A stretch of 64,000 nucleotides of DNA from Ustilago trichophora. Taxonomy: Eukaryota; Basidiomycota; Ustilaginomycetes; Ustilaginales; Ustilaginaceae. Each line of letters begins with the position of its first letter. Within the stretch, counting starts at the first letter, position 1. The notes under the pieces are model-generated. The model was not told where the DNA came from, did not search any database, and saw only the letters and a program-made list of their open reading frames with translations. Shown one piece after another: positions 23,631 to 34,200 of the stretch. Position numbers and translations under genes: made by a program. The DNA lies in assembly GCA_900323505.1 (NCBI GenBank), contig OOIN01000003.1, positions 992,001 through 1,056,000 of the forward strand, in the 5' to 3' direction.

Positions 23631-25901
23631 ATGGCTGGACGTCGAGGAGCAAGCCGGCATCGGGGCAACGAACCGGGTCCGCTCAGCCGCTCCGCTGGCT
23701 TTGACGATATCCCCAAGGACGATGAAGATCACTTTGAAGCCAGCCGCGACCAGATTCTTTTAGATGGCTACGATCGTACCCAAGATTCGGACGACGATAT
23801 GGACGTAGGTCTCAACAATCGAGAGGTTCTAGGCATCGACGAAGCACCCTCCGATGAGGACGAAGACTCCGACCTGGAAGACGAAGATGACGACGGAGAC
23901 GACGAAGAAGAAGCATACGATGATGACGGCTACTCCGCTCGACAGAGCCGCAAGGCTAAGAAGGCCGACATCGTGGTATCTTCTGACGATGATGATGACC
24001 TCGACGACGATGACCAGGATGAGGATGGCGAGGAAGAGATGCACGAGAACGACCGCGGATGGGGTACCAACAAACGAGCCTACTACAATACCAACGATCT
24101 CGATGCCATGGACTCGGATTCGGAGATTGATGAAGAGCAAGCACGCGAGCTCGAGCTCAAGGAGGTTAAGCGCCTGCAGAAGAAGAGCCGCAGTGTCATG
24201 GACGATTCCGACTTTGGTCTCGGCGGAGATGACGCAGATGTCGAACTTGCCAAGTCTGCCAAAGACGCCGGAAGGGAACAGAGGAGGCGCGAGCTGGATG
24301 GCGACGATGAGACCGCAGCTGTTTCGCCTAAGAAGAAGCAGCAGGATTCCAATGGCGTCAGCGTAGAGCCTACAGACGAGTCGTCTCGACGAGCACTCTT
24401 GGCCAAGCTTCAACAGACCAGCCCCGAAGCCGTCGCACTTGCAGGAGAATACGCCGACATGCTCGAAGAGTTTGGTCGAGTCGACAACCTGCTCAAGACC
24501 ATGATGGCCGAACAACCCAACCACGCCAGCCTCGAAGTGATGCACGTGCACTACCAGACGCTCGCGACCTACATCACCACCATGACCTTCTACTTTCACC
24601 TTCGCGCCTCACCCGAGTTCTCCAACGACCCGGCCAAACTCCGAACCCACCCAGTTATGCAGCGCATGATGCGCCTCAAGCAAGGCCTCAGCGTCATGGA
24701 GGACCTCGGACTCACGTTTGACCCGCAGCGCATGCCTAGCTCCAATGGCGGACTGTCGCCTGATGAGGTGGATGAGATGCACTTGCTCAGCCAGGGCAGC
24801 GAGGACGATGACCTCGGCGATCTTGACGACGATGAGCTTGCGGATCTCATGGCTGATGCAAGCAGCGGCAAGGAGAACGCAGCGCCAGGCAAATCCAAGA
24901 AAACAGCGAAGAAATCCAAGAAGCAGATCGAGGATGATCAAGAGTATATCGACGAGGAGCCTAAACAGAAGAAGAAGGCGGACAAGCCCAAGAAGAAGGC
25001 AGCCAAAGCCAAGAAGCCTGAGCCCGTCGCACCGCTCGCAGCCGGTCTGGCCGACCTGGACGACGAGCCCACGCTGCAAGTCAAGCTCAAGAAGAAAGGT
25101 GCCGTCGGCAGCTCTGCGAATCCTTTCGCAGTGTCCGCCAACGACGCCAGTTTCGAAGACGCGACGTTCGGCGAGCTTTCCGGTCTCTCTTCGATCGAAT
25201 CGGCAGAGCGAGCCGCCCGCAAGCGAACGCTGCAGTTCCACGCGTCAGCGATCGAGAGCAAGGCTTTGCAGCGCTCCAAAGCAGCCAAGGAGCGTCAGTC
25301 GGGCGATGCTGATATTCCTTACCGCGATCGTGAACGCAGCCGAGCAGGTGTCGAGGCGACCAAGGCTGCTCGGGAAGCCAAGCTTCAGCAGCAGCTCAAT
25401 GGTGGAATGGGCAAGGATATTGCTCTCGACGGCGAAGACGGATGGGGAGAGGCGGACGAAAAGGACTGGCGAGATGTCATGGGGCAACCGATGGCATCTG
25501 GCTCGTCCTCGCGTCGCGATGACAACGATGATGACGAGGCCGCCGACTACTACGACCTCGTCACATCCTCCCGCAAACGTGCGCGAGCAGAAGCCAAGGA
25601 GGAGTACGACGAGGCCCGCAACGCCGAACGATTCGCACTCATGGAAGACGTGGAACTGGAAGATGGACAGCACCGCGGCATCACTCGCCAGATCGAAAAG
25701 AACAAGGGTCTCACCCCGCGCCGTCCCAAGACATCGCGCAACCCACGTGTCAAGAAGAGGCTCAAGTACGAGCAGGCCAAGAAGAAGCTCGGCTCGCGCC
25801 AGGCCGTCTTCAAGGGTGGACAGTCGAGTCTCCAGGGTGGATACGGAGGAGAAGCGTCCGGTATCTCGACCCACTTGGTCAAGTCGCGCAAGCTTGGTTG
25901 A
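23631..25901 (+). CDS. SAS10: Sas10/Utp3 small-subunit processome protein
   Basis: Sas10 (Utp3) is an essential SSU-processome component in 18S rRNA maturation, also named for a role in silencing. Intronless, 756 aa from the ATG at 23631. The N-terminal 230 residues alternate acidic Asp/Glu blocks, as in the family. A Sas10/Utp3/C1D (exosome-associated) domain runs from about 251 to 358, including EYADMLEEFGRVDNLL. A Lys-rich linker follows. The signature Sas10 C-terminal domain at about 682-756 contains RGITRQIEKNKGLTPRRPK, RNPRVKKRLKYEQAKKK and ends HLVKSRKLG. Both diagnostic domains are present, so identification is firm. Divergent from FCF2 and likely co-regulated with it. Confidence 0.95.
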   Translation: MAGRRGASRHRGNEPGPLSRSAGFDDIPKDDEDHFEASRDQILLDGYDRTQDSDDDMDVGLNNREVLGIDEAPSDEDEDSDLEDEDDDGDDEEEAYDDDGYSARQSRKAKKADIVVSSDDDDDLDDDDQDEDGEEEMHENDRGWGTNKRAYYNTNDLDAMDSDSEIDEEQARELELKEVKRLQKKSRSVMDDSDFGLGGDDADVELAKSAKDAGREQRRRELDGDDETAAVSPKKKQQDSNGVSVEPTDESSRRALLAKLQQTSPEAVALAGEYADMLEEFGRVDNLLKTMMAEQPNHASLEVMHVHYQTLATYITTMTFYFHLRASPEFSNDPAKLRTHPVMQRMMRLKQGLSVMEDLGLTFDPQRMPSSNGGLSPDEVDEMHLLSQGSEDDDLGDLDDDELADLMADASSGKENAAPGKSKKTAKKSKKQIEDDQEYIDEEPKQKKKADKPKKKAAKAKKPEPVAPLAAGLADLDDEPTLQVKLKKKGAVGSSANPFAVSANDASFEDATFGELSGLSSIESAERAARKRTLQFHASAIESKALQRSKAAKERQSGDADIPYRDRERSRAGVEATKAAREAKLQQQLNGGMGKDIALDGEDGWGEADEKDWRDVMGQPMASGSSSRRDDNDDDEAADYYDLVTSSRKRARAEAKEEYDEARNAERFALMEDVELEDGQHRGITRQIEKNKGLTPRRPKTSRNPRVKKRLKYEQAKKKLGSRQAVFKGGQSSLQGGYGGEASGISTHLVKSRKLG

Positions 25902-26781
25902 AAGTCCCTCCGTTTTCGAGGCCCTTTTTCGGACCATCTTTTTGTACCGCATTTTTCAATTTCCATTATCAATTTCTCAAAATCGCCAATGAGTCTGAGC
26001 TGTTTGGCGTGCCTTTTTATTTTTTTGGATTCGCAATGGCGGCGACTTCCTCGACTGTGGATACAGTACCTGAGCATGCTCATATCATCCAGAACAGCAT
26101 ACTTGCTCATTCTAGCCAGTGCATACATCTTCACACACAGTGCAAAGCAATTACACACCCGACAAAGCAAGAGTCACAAGCTAGCGGCCGTGAAGTGTGA
26201 GTCCTTGGCAACCCGCACGAGAGCGAGACTACGGCAGGAAATATTCGGCCGTGAATTGGACATGCCCCGCTGTGGATACGCGCGACAAGGTGCAGCCTCG
26301 GTAATGACGGCCTGGCTGCCTCAGGGTCGAGCTCACTTTCTAGTCCGACACAGCGAGTTTGGGTGGATTTCTTCCGGGCCGGGGCCCCAATTCAGCCGTC
26401 CATTCAAATCCACTTTGACTGTCTCGATCGTCCCAAGAAGAAGCTTTATTGTTTGCATCGACTGGAAGCATGCGATGGGAGACTATGGCGCTGGTTAGAG
26501 AGGGGTGAGCACAAGGCTGAGGGTTGAGAGAGAGAGAGAGAGTGGAATTTTCTTGGGAGGGAGAGGTAAAAAGGTTGCTTCCCGGTGAGAGCGGCAATTT
26601 GTCAAACCGGTGCTGAGCGTCCAGAGTATCGGAAAAGTGACGAGGTCTTCCCCACACCCGCTTCGCTGCTCTGTACAGGCTCTGGATACTTATACCGCAC
26701 CCTTGGCACCATTCTTCCGATCCCCCACACCTTCCCTCGCATCCACCACACCTTCTTCCCCTGTCTCTAGCTTCTACCAAA
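25902..26781. other. Intergenic: SAS10 3' region and thiolase promoter
   Basis: 880 bp without a supported gene. It has a short (GA)n run at 26526-26542 and a pyrimidine-rich leader from about 26690 up to the thiolase ATG. Nothing else is recognised. Confidence 0.5.
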
Positions 26782-28038
26782 ATGGCCCAGCGAATCACCC
26801 AGCTCGCCTCGCACCTCGACCCCCGCTCGTGGTCGGGCAAGGGCCTTCACGCTCACCAGACCAAAAACGACTCGGACGTCGTCATCGTCGCTGCCGGCCG
26901 AACCCCCTTCACCAAGGCTTACAAGGGTTCCATGAAGGACTCCAAGTTTGACCTTCTCTGCTACGAGTTCTTCAAGTCTCTCCTCGCTTCCTCCGCCGTC
27001 GATCCCAAGCTCATCCAGGATGTCGTCGTCGGAAACGTTCACAACGACGAGGCACCTTACTACGTCCGTGCTGCCGCTCTTGCCGCCGGCATCCCCAACA
27101 CCACCCCTGCCATCGTTGTCAATCGATTCTGCTCGTCGGGTCTCATGGCCATCCGCGCCATCGCCAACGGTATCCAGGCTGGCGAGATCGAGTGTGGTCT
27201 CGCCTGTGGTATCGAGCACATGTCGACCCAGCCCAAGCGTCCCACCGTCATCTCCGAAGAGCTCTCCAAGATCAGCCAGGAGGCCGATGACTGCAAAATG
27301 CCCATGGGTTGGACCTCGGAGAACGTCGCCAACGACTTCAACATCTCGCGAGCCAAGATGGACGAATACGCCGCCCGCTCTCACCAGCGTGCTGTCCAGG
27401 CCCAATCCCAGGGCAAATTCGACGCAGAGATCTTCCCCATCTCGGTCCCCACCGTTTCCAAAGATGGCGCCAAGCAGACCTCCATCATCTCTGCCGACGA
27501 AGGCCCCCGACCCGGAACCACCGCCGAATCGCTCGGCAAGATCAAATCCGCTTTCCCCCAATGGGCTCCTTCCAACACCACCGGCGGTAACGCCTCTCAG
27601 ATCACCGACGGAGCCGCAGGTGTCATCCTTATGCGTCGTTCTCTCGCCAACAAGCTCGGCTTGAAGGTTCTCGGCAAGTACGTCTCTTGCGCCGTCACCG
27701 GTCTCGAACCGCGCATCATGGGTATCGGCCCTTCCTCGGCCATCCCCGCCGTCTTGGCACAGACTGGTGTCAAACAGGAAGAGGTAGACCTCTTTGAGAT
27801 CAACGAGGCTTTCGCAAGCATGTACGTCTACTGTGTCGAAAAGCTCGGCCTGGACCCCGAAAAGGTCAACGTAAACGGTGGTGCTTGCGCCCTCGGTCAC
27901 CCCTTGGGCGCCACCGGCGCAAGACTGGTCGTAACCGCTCTCAAGGAACTCGAGAGGAGGAATCAGAAGGTCGCCGTCGTCAGCATGTGCATCGGTCTCG
28001 GTATGGGCGCTGCTGGTTTGATCCTCAGGGAAGATTGA
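26782..28038 (+). CDS. POT1: Peroxisomal 3-ketoacyl-CoA thiolase with PTS2
   Basis: Acetyl-CoA C-acyltransferase, the last step of beta-oxidation, cleaving 3-ketoacyl-CoA with CoA. Intronless, 418 aa, the family's usual length. Residues 4-12 (RITQLASHL) fit the PTS2 peroxisomal signal, R-[LVI]-x5-H-L, near the N terminus as expected. The catalytic residues are in place: Cys117 in NRFCSSGLMAI, the NEAF motif at 341-344, His373 in GHPLGATG, and Cys403 in SMCIGLGMG. The PTS2 argues for the peroxisomal rather than the cytosolic acetoacetyl-CoA or mitochondrial type. It would be imported by Pex7 with a co-receptor. Stops 177 bp from the convergent nucleoporin stop codon. Confidence 0.94.
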   Translation: MAQRITQLASHLDPRSWSGKGLHAHQTKNDSDVVIVAAGRTPFTKAYKGSMKDSKFDLLCYEFFKSLLASSAVDPKLIQDVVVGNVHNDEAPYYVRAAALAAGIPNTTPAIVVNRFCSSGLMAIRAIANGIQAGEIECGLACGIEHMSTQPKRPTVISEELSKISQEADDCKMPMGWTSENVANDFNISRAKMDEYAARSHQRAVQAQSQGKFDAEIFPISVPTVSKDGAKQTSIISADEGPRPGTTAESLGKIKSAFPQWAPSNTTGGNASQITDGAAGVILMRRSLANKLGLKVLGKYVSCAVTGLEPRIMGIGPSSAIPAVLAQTGVKQEEVDLFEINEAFASMYVYCVEKLGLDPEKVNVNGGACALGHPLGATGARLVVTALKELERRNQKVAVVSMCIGLGMGAAGLILRED

Positions 28039-28215
28039 AAAGTCTCTCCCTGGATGTGTATGTATCTTATAGTCTTTCTTTTGTCCTTTGGATTCATCAG
28101 TCTGTTCAAGAATTTTGAAAACGTGTGCCACGAACCTGTGCCTTCATAAAAAAGTTTCGATTCTTGTGTCATGATGTGTGAAGCGTTACAACCAAGGGCA
28201 AGCAGATCAGTCCGA

Positions 28216-31200
28216 TTATTCGGCATCCTCCTTTGCTGCTTCCTTCTTCTCCGCTTCCTCCTCCTCCTCGGGCTCCTCTTCAACGGCAGAGAGCCCCTCC
28301 TCGTCGTCCTCTTCTTCGTCCTCCTCACTTTCATCCTCTTCTTCATCGTCGGAAGCTTCTTCTTCCTCTTTTTCTTCATCAGCGCCTTCCTCTTGAGCAT
28401 CCTCCTTGCTAACGTGAACAGCGCTCTCTTCAAGCGAATCGGCACCGACCTCTTTGTGACCTGCACCACTGTCCACATCGTCCTCTTCTCCGTCTTCCTC
28501 ATCTTCCCCCTCCTCATCTTCGTAATCATCTTCGTCCTCATAGTCTTCCTCATCATCGTACTCCTCTTCATCCTCGTCGTCTTCATCTTCGTAATCCTCC
28601 TCGTCTTCATCCTCATAATCATCCTCATCATCCTCACCATCATCAGACGCCGCCCGAGTAGCGGCACCACCGAGCCTCGACAACAATGACGCACTACTAC
28701 TATCCCCCTTCTCCTCCTTCTTTGCGGGCGGTGAAGCACTCGCGAAAGGCGAAGTCTTATTCGCCGTTGCAAAAGCGCCAAATCCACTTCCGGTGAAGCT
28801 GAACGCTGACTTGCTTGCCCCATTCTTCTCATCTCCCGCTTTGGGCGTCGATGGGGACGAAGCGAAAGCTCCAAATCCGGACACGCTGCCGAAAGCCGTT
28901 TTGGGTGCCTCACCGGACTTATTCTGCGCGCCAAACCCAGACACGCTGCCAAATGCCGAACCCGATGTGGTCGATGTGGCGGGGGCAAAGCTGAACGCGT
29001 TTACAGGCTTGGCAGATGGGCTGCTGGAGCTGTCGGCGGAGGGCTTGTTGGAGAAAGCGCCGAAGCCGAAGCCGGGAGAAGACTTGAATGACCCGAATGC
29101 GGATGCGGGCGAGGAGGAGGGGTTCAGCTTGCTAGGTGCAAAGCTAAATGCCGACGAGGTGGTGGAAGTGGAAGAAGGGGATTCACCCGCGGGCTTGTCG
29201 TCAGACTTCGCTGCCGAAGCCTGCGACTTGGGCGGATAGCTAAAGTCAACCGTCTTGTCTGTGGAAACAGCGCCGTTCGAAGATGATGCCTTGGCTGGCT
29301 CCGAGTCCTTGCTGTCGGCTTTGACTGGCTCAGCAGCGTCCTTCTCCTCGGAGCTGGCTCCGGTCGAGGGCGTGGCAAAGCTAAACGTGGCTGCTGGCTT
29401 AGCAGCGGGCGAGGAAGGGGCTGAGTCCTTCGACTCGGTCGATGGCTCCGTCAAGGGCTCCTTGTTTCTTGGCTCAGACGGTTTGCAGAAGCTGAAGGTG
29501 GAAGGATCGGGCAGTGCCTTGTCCTTGTTCCGGGGAGCCTCAACGGTTGTGTCGTTGGTGTTTGCCTCCTTGCTCTCTGTCTCCTTGCTCTCTGTCTCCT
29601 TGCTCTCTGTCTCCTTGCTATCTGCCTCCTCAGCGGCTTTGTCCTGCGCGCCGGTGTCCTTGGCGTCATTGTCCTTGGTGTCGATGTCCTTGGCATCGGT
29701 GTCCTGGGCATCGGTGTCCTGGGCCTGTGCGTCCTTGGTGTCGACGCTTTTGACTTCTTTGTCCTCCGCGGCAGCACCCTTGACCTCGGCATCTTTAGCC
29801 TCGGTCTCCTTAGCCTCGGTCTCCTTAGCCTCAGTCTTCTTGGGTTCGGTGCCGTTCGTGTCCACGGAATCCGCCCAAGCCTTCTCCGTCTTGTCTCCCT
29901 CCGCAGGTTTGGCAGCTGCGGTGGGGGCAAAGCTGATAGTTGGAGCAGCCGTCTTCTGCGGCTGGGAACCGGCGAAGGTCGGTGCCTCCGATGCCTTTTT
30001 TCCAAAGTCACCGAAGCTGAAACCACTGGCTGCAGGCTTGTCGGGCTGAGGAACGGACTCAGAGAGTGTCTTCTTGCCCACATCCCCGAAGCTGAATCCA
30101 CTCGCGGCTGGCTTTGTCTGCTGAGATGCGGAGGGTGTAGCAGCAGCGTCGTCGGCCTTCTTGCCGAGATTTCCAAAGCTAAAGCCACCAGAAGCTGGCT
30201 TCTGCTCCGAGGCAGGGGCTAAAGCTGAAGAGACTTCATCCTTCTTACCAAGTTTGGCAAAACTGAAGCTACCAGTAGCTGGCTGCTTCGGTTCCGAGGG
30301 TGCAGATACGGTAGCAGGGTTGTCGGTCTTTTTGCCCAGATCGCCGAAGCTAAAACTGGGCTTTGCGGCTGGAGTGGCGGCGGAAGCCTCGCTCTTGGAT
30401 GTTTCCTTGTTCGCAGCTGTAGCGAACCCGCTGAGACCCTTAGACGAGGGAGCCGAAGCGGCAGCATCGGTCGCAGACGCCTCCTTCGGCTTAGATGCAA
30501 TAGGTTGAGCAAAGAAGTCAGAAGCTGCCTTGACGGGTGTTGATGCGTTGGCGTCCTTAAACCCAGTTGAGCCTTCCGCAGGAGGAGGAGGAAGAGCCAC
30601 GGCAGCACCTCTCGTTCTAATCTTGATGGTGGAAGACGTGCGAATGCTGCTGGGACTGGAGCTTGCCGCTCGTCCTCCTGGCTGGAATGGAGTGTCCTCC
30701 TGAGTAGGCAAGTCGAACATGCCAGCAGGCATGGCGTTGAGCTTGCCAAAGTTGACTGTTGAGAGGGTAGCGCTTCCGAATGGTGAGGTGCCTGGAGCAG
30801 TGCTCGACGCGGGAGCCGGTGCGGACTGGATGCTCTGTGTCGACGTAGCTGAGGAGGCTGGCTTGGCCCCAAAGCCTGCAAAGGGGGCAGCTGCAGGCTT
30901 GGCAGGTGCAGCAGCAGGTGTGCCGAAGCCACCGAAAGTCAAGGGCGCGGAGGAAGCAGCTGGCTTCTGTGTTGGTGCGGCTGTGGACGGAGTGGCAGAG
31001 CTGGGGGCAGGCGAGGATCCAAAGCCTGCAAACGCACCAGACGATGGCTTGGGAGCGGGTGCGGCAGGGGCAGGGGCACCGAATCCGCCGAAGGTCAATG
31101 GCGTAGAAGGGACAGCTGCCTTCGTAGCTGAAGCCGCTGATGCTGCTGTCGATGGAGCAAAAGAGCTAGGAGCAGGCGAGTTACCGAAGCCTGCAAAAGG

Positions 31201-34200
31201 AGAACCAGTGGGCTTTGACGGAGCAGCAGCAGGTGAGCCGAACCCACCAAAGTTCAGTGGTGTGGAAGGGGCAGCCGGCTTTACAGCGGGTGCCGAGGCG
31301 GCGGTGGCAGGGGCAGCGGAGGAAGGTGCGAACGAGGATCCGAAGCCGGTGAAGGATGATGCGGCTGGCTTCGCGGGCGCAGGCGCGGGTGAGCCAAAGC
31401 CACCAAAGTTCAATGGCGTAGGAGGAGCTGCTGGCTTCGGGGCTGATACGGATGTTGCGGCCGACACGGATGCCGTAGGCGTGGCAGAGGCAGGGCCAGG
31501 AGACGCGGGGAAGCCGAAGCGTGACGGGGCAGCGCCGGCTGATGTCGCGCTTGCAGGCGATGGCGACGGCGATGACGATGCGGCTGGTAGAGGAGGCTTG
31601 GAGAGAACAGGAACTGGCACGCTCTTGGCAACGGGTGCGAACTGATCAGGAGCAGGCTTTGAAGATGGTGCCGAGGCAGTCAGAGTATTCCCTTGAGCTG
31701 CATTGCCAAAAGCAGGCGTAGAGGTCTGCGATGTCGAAATCGCAGGGACCACAGGAGGTGCTGGAGGAGCGCGCTTGCCCAGGTGAATTGGTCCTTTGGC
31801 AAAGGCGATCTGAAGGTCGGAGCCATCCATGGGGGTGGTGACCTTCCTTCCTGCGCGCTGTGAACTGGGCACAGCGCGGGTATTGAGGAGTGGCTTCTCG
31901 CGCGCGTTCACAAAGACGGCGACGCTTTCACTCTTGACTCTCTCAGCGCGCGTGATTTCGTCCGCCGACCTGAGCGCAGTCGCTGCAGGAAGCGTGCGCA
32001 TCAGTTTGCTCACGTCGTTGAGCGAGCTGACTTCGTCGATGCCACTCACAACCGAGACAGAGCGGGACAGAGCGCGGCTGGGATCGCGCGACGTGTAGTC
32101 TTGGTCTGCAGGCCTCATGAGGTCCATCTCGAGCGCTAGATTGTCGAGCTCCAACGTCACGGCAGTCGTACGAGCGGTGATGTTGCGACATGCCCTAGCG
32201 ACCGAATCAAGACTGGGTGCCTTGAGGGCAGTGCGACCAGACTTTGCGTGCTGAAGCTTGTCCTTGAGCACAGCAAGGTATTCCTCGAGCTCGACGATGC
32301 GGTCTCGAACGACCTGACTTGCCTTGCGCAGCTTGTTCTGGTTCTCGACGTGCTCTGGACCGAGCTGTCGGATACGGATCATCTTGGCGAACTCGGGATC
32401 GCTGCGGGCGCGGACGAAGCGCGCCACCTCTTCTCGCTTGGCTTCTGCCTTGAGCTGGAGACTCTGCAGCTCAGCCAGCTTGCGTTTGTGGGAAGCGACC
32501 TCGTCCTCAATCTGCTGAGTGAGTGGCTTGAGCGACTTTGCCAGCGTCAACATCTTTGGCAAGTCACCGAACGACCACTTGGAAGGATCAGCGAAATCTT
32601 CCACGGTCTGCGGGCGAGCTGTAGGCTCGCGCAGTTCGGCGAGGAAGGCAGCACATTGGTCTACATTCGAGCGAAGAACTTCTAGTTCTTGCGTGAGAAC
32701 AAGGTACGCCTTGAGGAATTCACCCTGAATTCCGCTCTCGTTGACCTTGGCAGGTCCATCCTTGTTCGACGAAGACAGCTGGGGTGTGCGGCCGGCCACC
32801 AGAGGACTACCTGAGCCCTTGCTAGCAGGCAGAGGCGTGGCGACCTTTGGTGCAGGTGCGGGTGCAGACGGCTGCGTCGACGTCGCGGGCGTGGATCCAA
32901 ATCCGCTAAACGACGGCGTCGCTGCTGGAGCAGGCTTTGCCGCGTCCGACAGCTTACCGGTGTTACTCTGGCCGAGTCCGGAGAAGCCGGTGGAGCTGAA
33001 AGTCGGGAGGGCAGCCGCTTTGGCACCGAAACCAGAGGAACCAAAGGCTGATTTCGAAGCGTCTTGCTGGAAGGAGAACGGCTTGCCGGTGTTTGTGGGA
33101 GGTGCACTCTGCTTCTCAGGTGAGCCTTTGGGAGCTTCATCCGAGCTGTTTACGGGCGCGGCAGCGAGAGGCGAGCTGCTTCTAGGAGCGCTCGAGCTGA
33201 AGCCGAGGAACGAGCCAGTTCCCGCAGGAGATGATGCAGGAGCGGCCTTGGCTGGCGCAGCAGCAGACGGGACAGCGGGTGCGCTGCTTGGTGGTGCAGC
33301 TGGCTTGCTTGCAGCATCTGGGATCGCCGACGATGGCGTGGTGGACGGCACCGACTTGTTCAAATTTGCGAAAGAGAATGCGGGAGCGTCCTTACTCTGA
33401 GCTGCACTTGAAGCCGGGGTCGTGCCAAAGCCTCCGAAGCCTCCGAAGCCTGTGGGCTTGACAGTCGACGGAGCCGGTGCGGCGCTATTGCTGAAAGAGA
33501 ACGGCGAGCTCGACTTTTGCGACTCTACCGGCGCCGCCTTGTCTTGCGCATTGCTGGACTTGGACAGAGCAGTAGTGCCAAACGCTGGTGCCGATGGGGT
33601 AGTGGTGTTGTCTGGCGTCTTCTGAGCAGAAGCAAAGGAGAAAGGGCCAGGGGTGGCAGGCTTCGCCTCTGACTTGGCATCCTCGCCTGAGGCGGAGGCC
33701 TTGCTGCCGGCGTTACTGAAGGAGAAAGACGAAGGTGAAGGAACCGGTTTTGCCGGGGCCCCAGAGAAGCTGAAAGTCGGCTTGGCAGGTTCAGCCGTCG
33801 TCTTTTCCACATCTGTGGCCGAGGCCGACTCTTTCTTCAAGTCGGCCTCAGCTTTTGCCGCGTCGTCTGCCGAAGCAGTCGGTAGACCGAACGAGGACGT
33901 GGTTGGAGTCGGTGTTGGTGAGGTAGCGCTGGCTTTGTTGTTGCCGAACGAGAAAGGCTGGCTGCCGAAGGTGGCTCCGGCATTGAAACCTGGCTTGAGA
34001 GAGCTGAACGCTGGTTGGGGTGGAGGTGGCGAGGTTGCTTGAGCAACATCCGATTCCTTACTTGCGGCACCTGCAGAAGCACCCGAGGGGTTGAAGGAGA
34101 AAGGCTTTGAAGCAACGTCGCTCTTGGGCGTTTGAACGGTAGAGTCGACGCCCGAGTCCGGTGTGGTAGTGCCGTCCGCCTTCTTATCGGGCTGTGCAGC

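Noticed and set aside
26767..28131. 454-codon minus-strand frame covering the whole thiolase gene
   Set aside because: Exact antisense of an unambiguous thiolase with all catalytic residues. The long open mirror frame is an effect of codon bias.
28216..31440. Regularly spaced repeats as a CRISPR-like array
   Set aside because: The repeats are in frame, encode FG or acidic motifs, and have no constant-length repeat with unique spacers. The window is eukaryotic.
30719..31645. 308-codon plus-strand frame antisense to the nucleoporin, plus similar frames at 29255-30049 and 32741-33400
   Set aside because: They are mirror translations of repetitive, codon-biased FG-repeat DNA on the other strand. 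Their Gly/Ala/Pro composition follows the repeat and no domain is visible.
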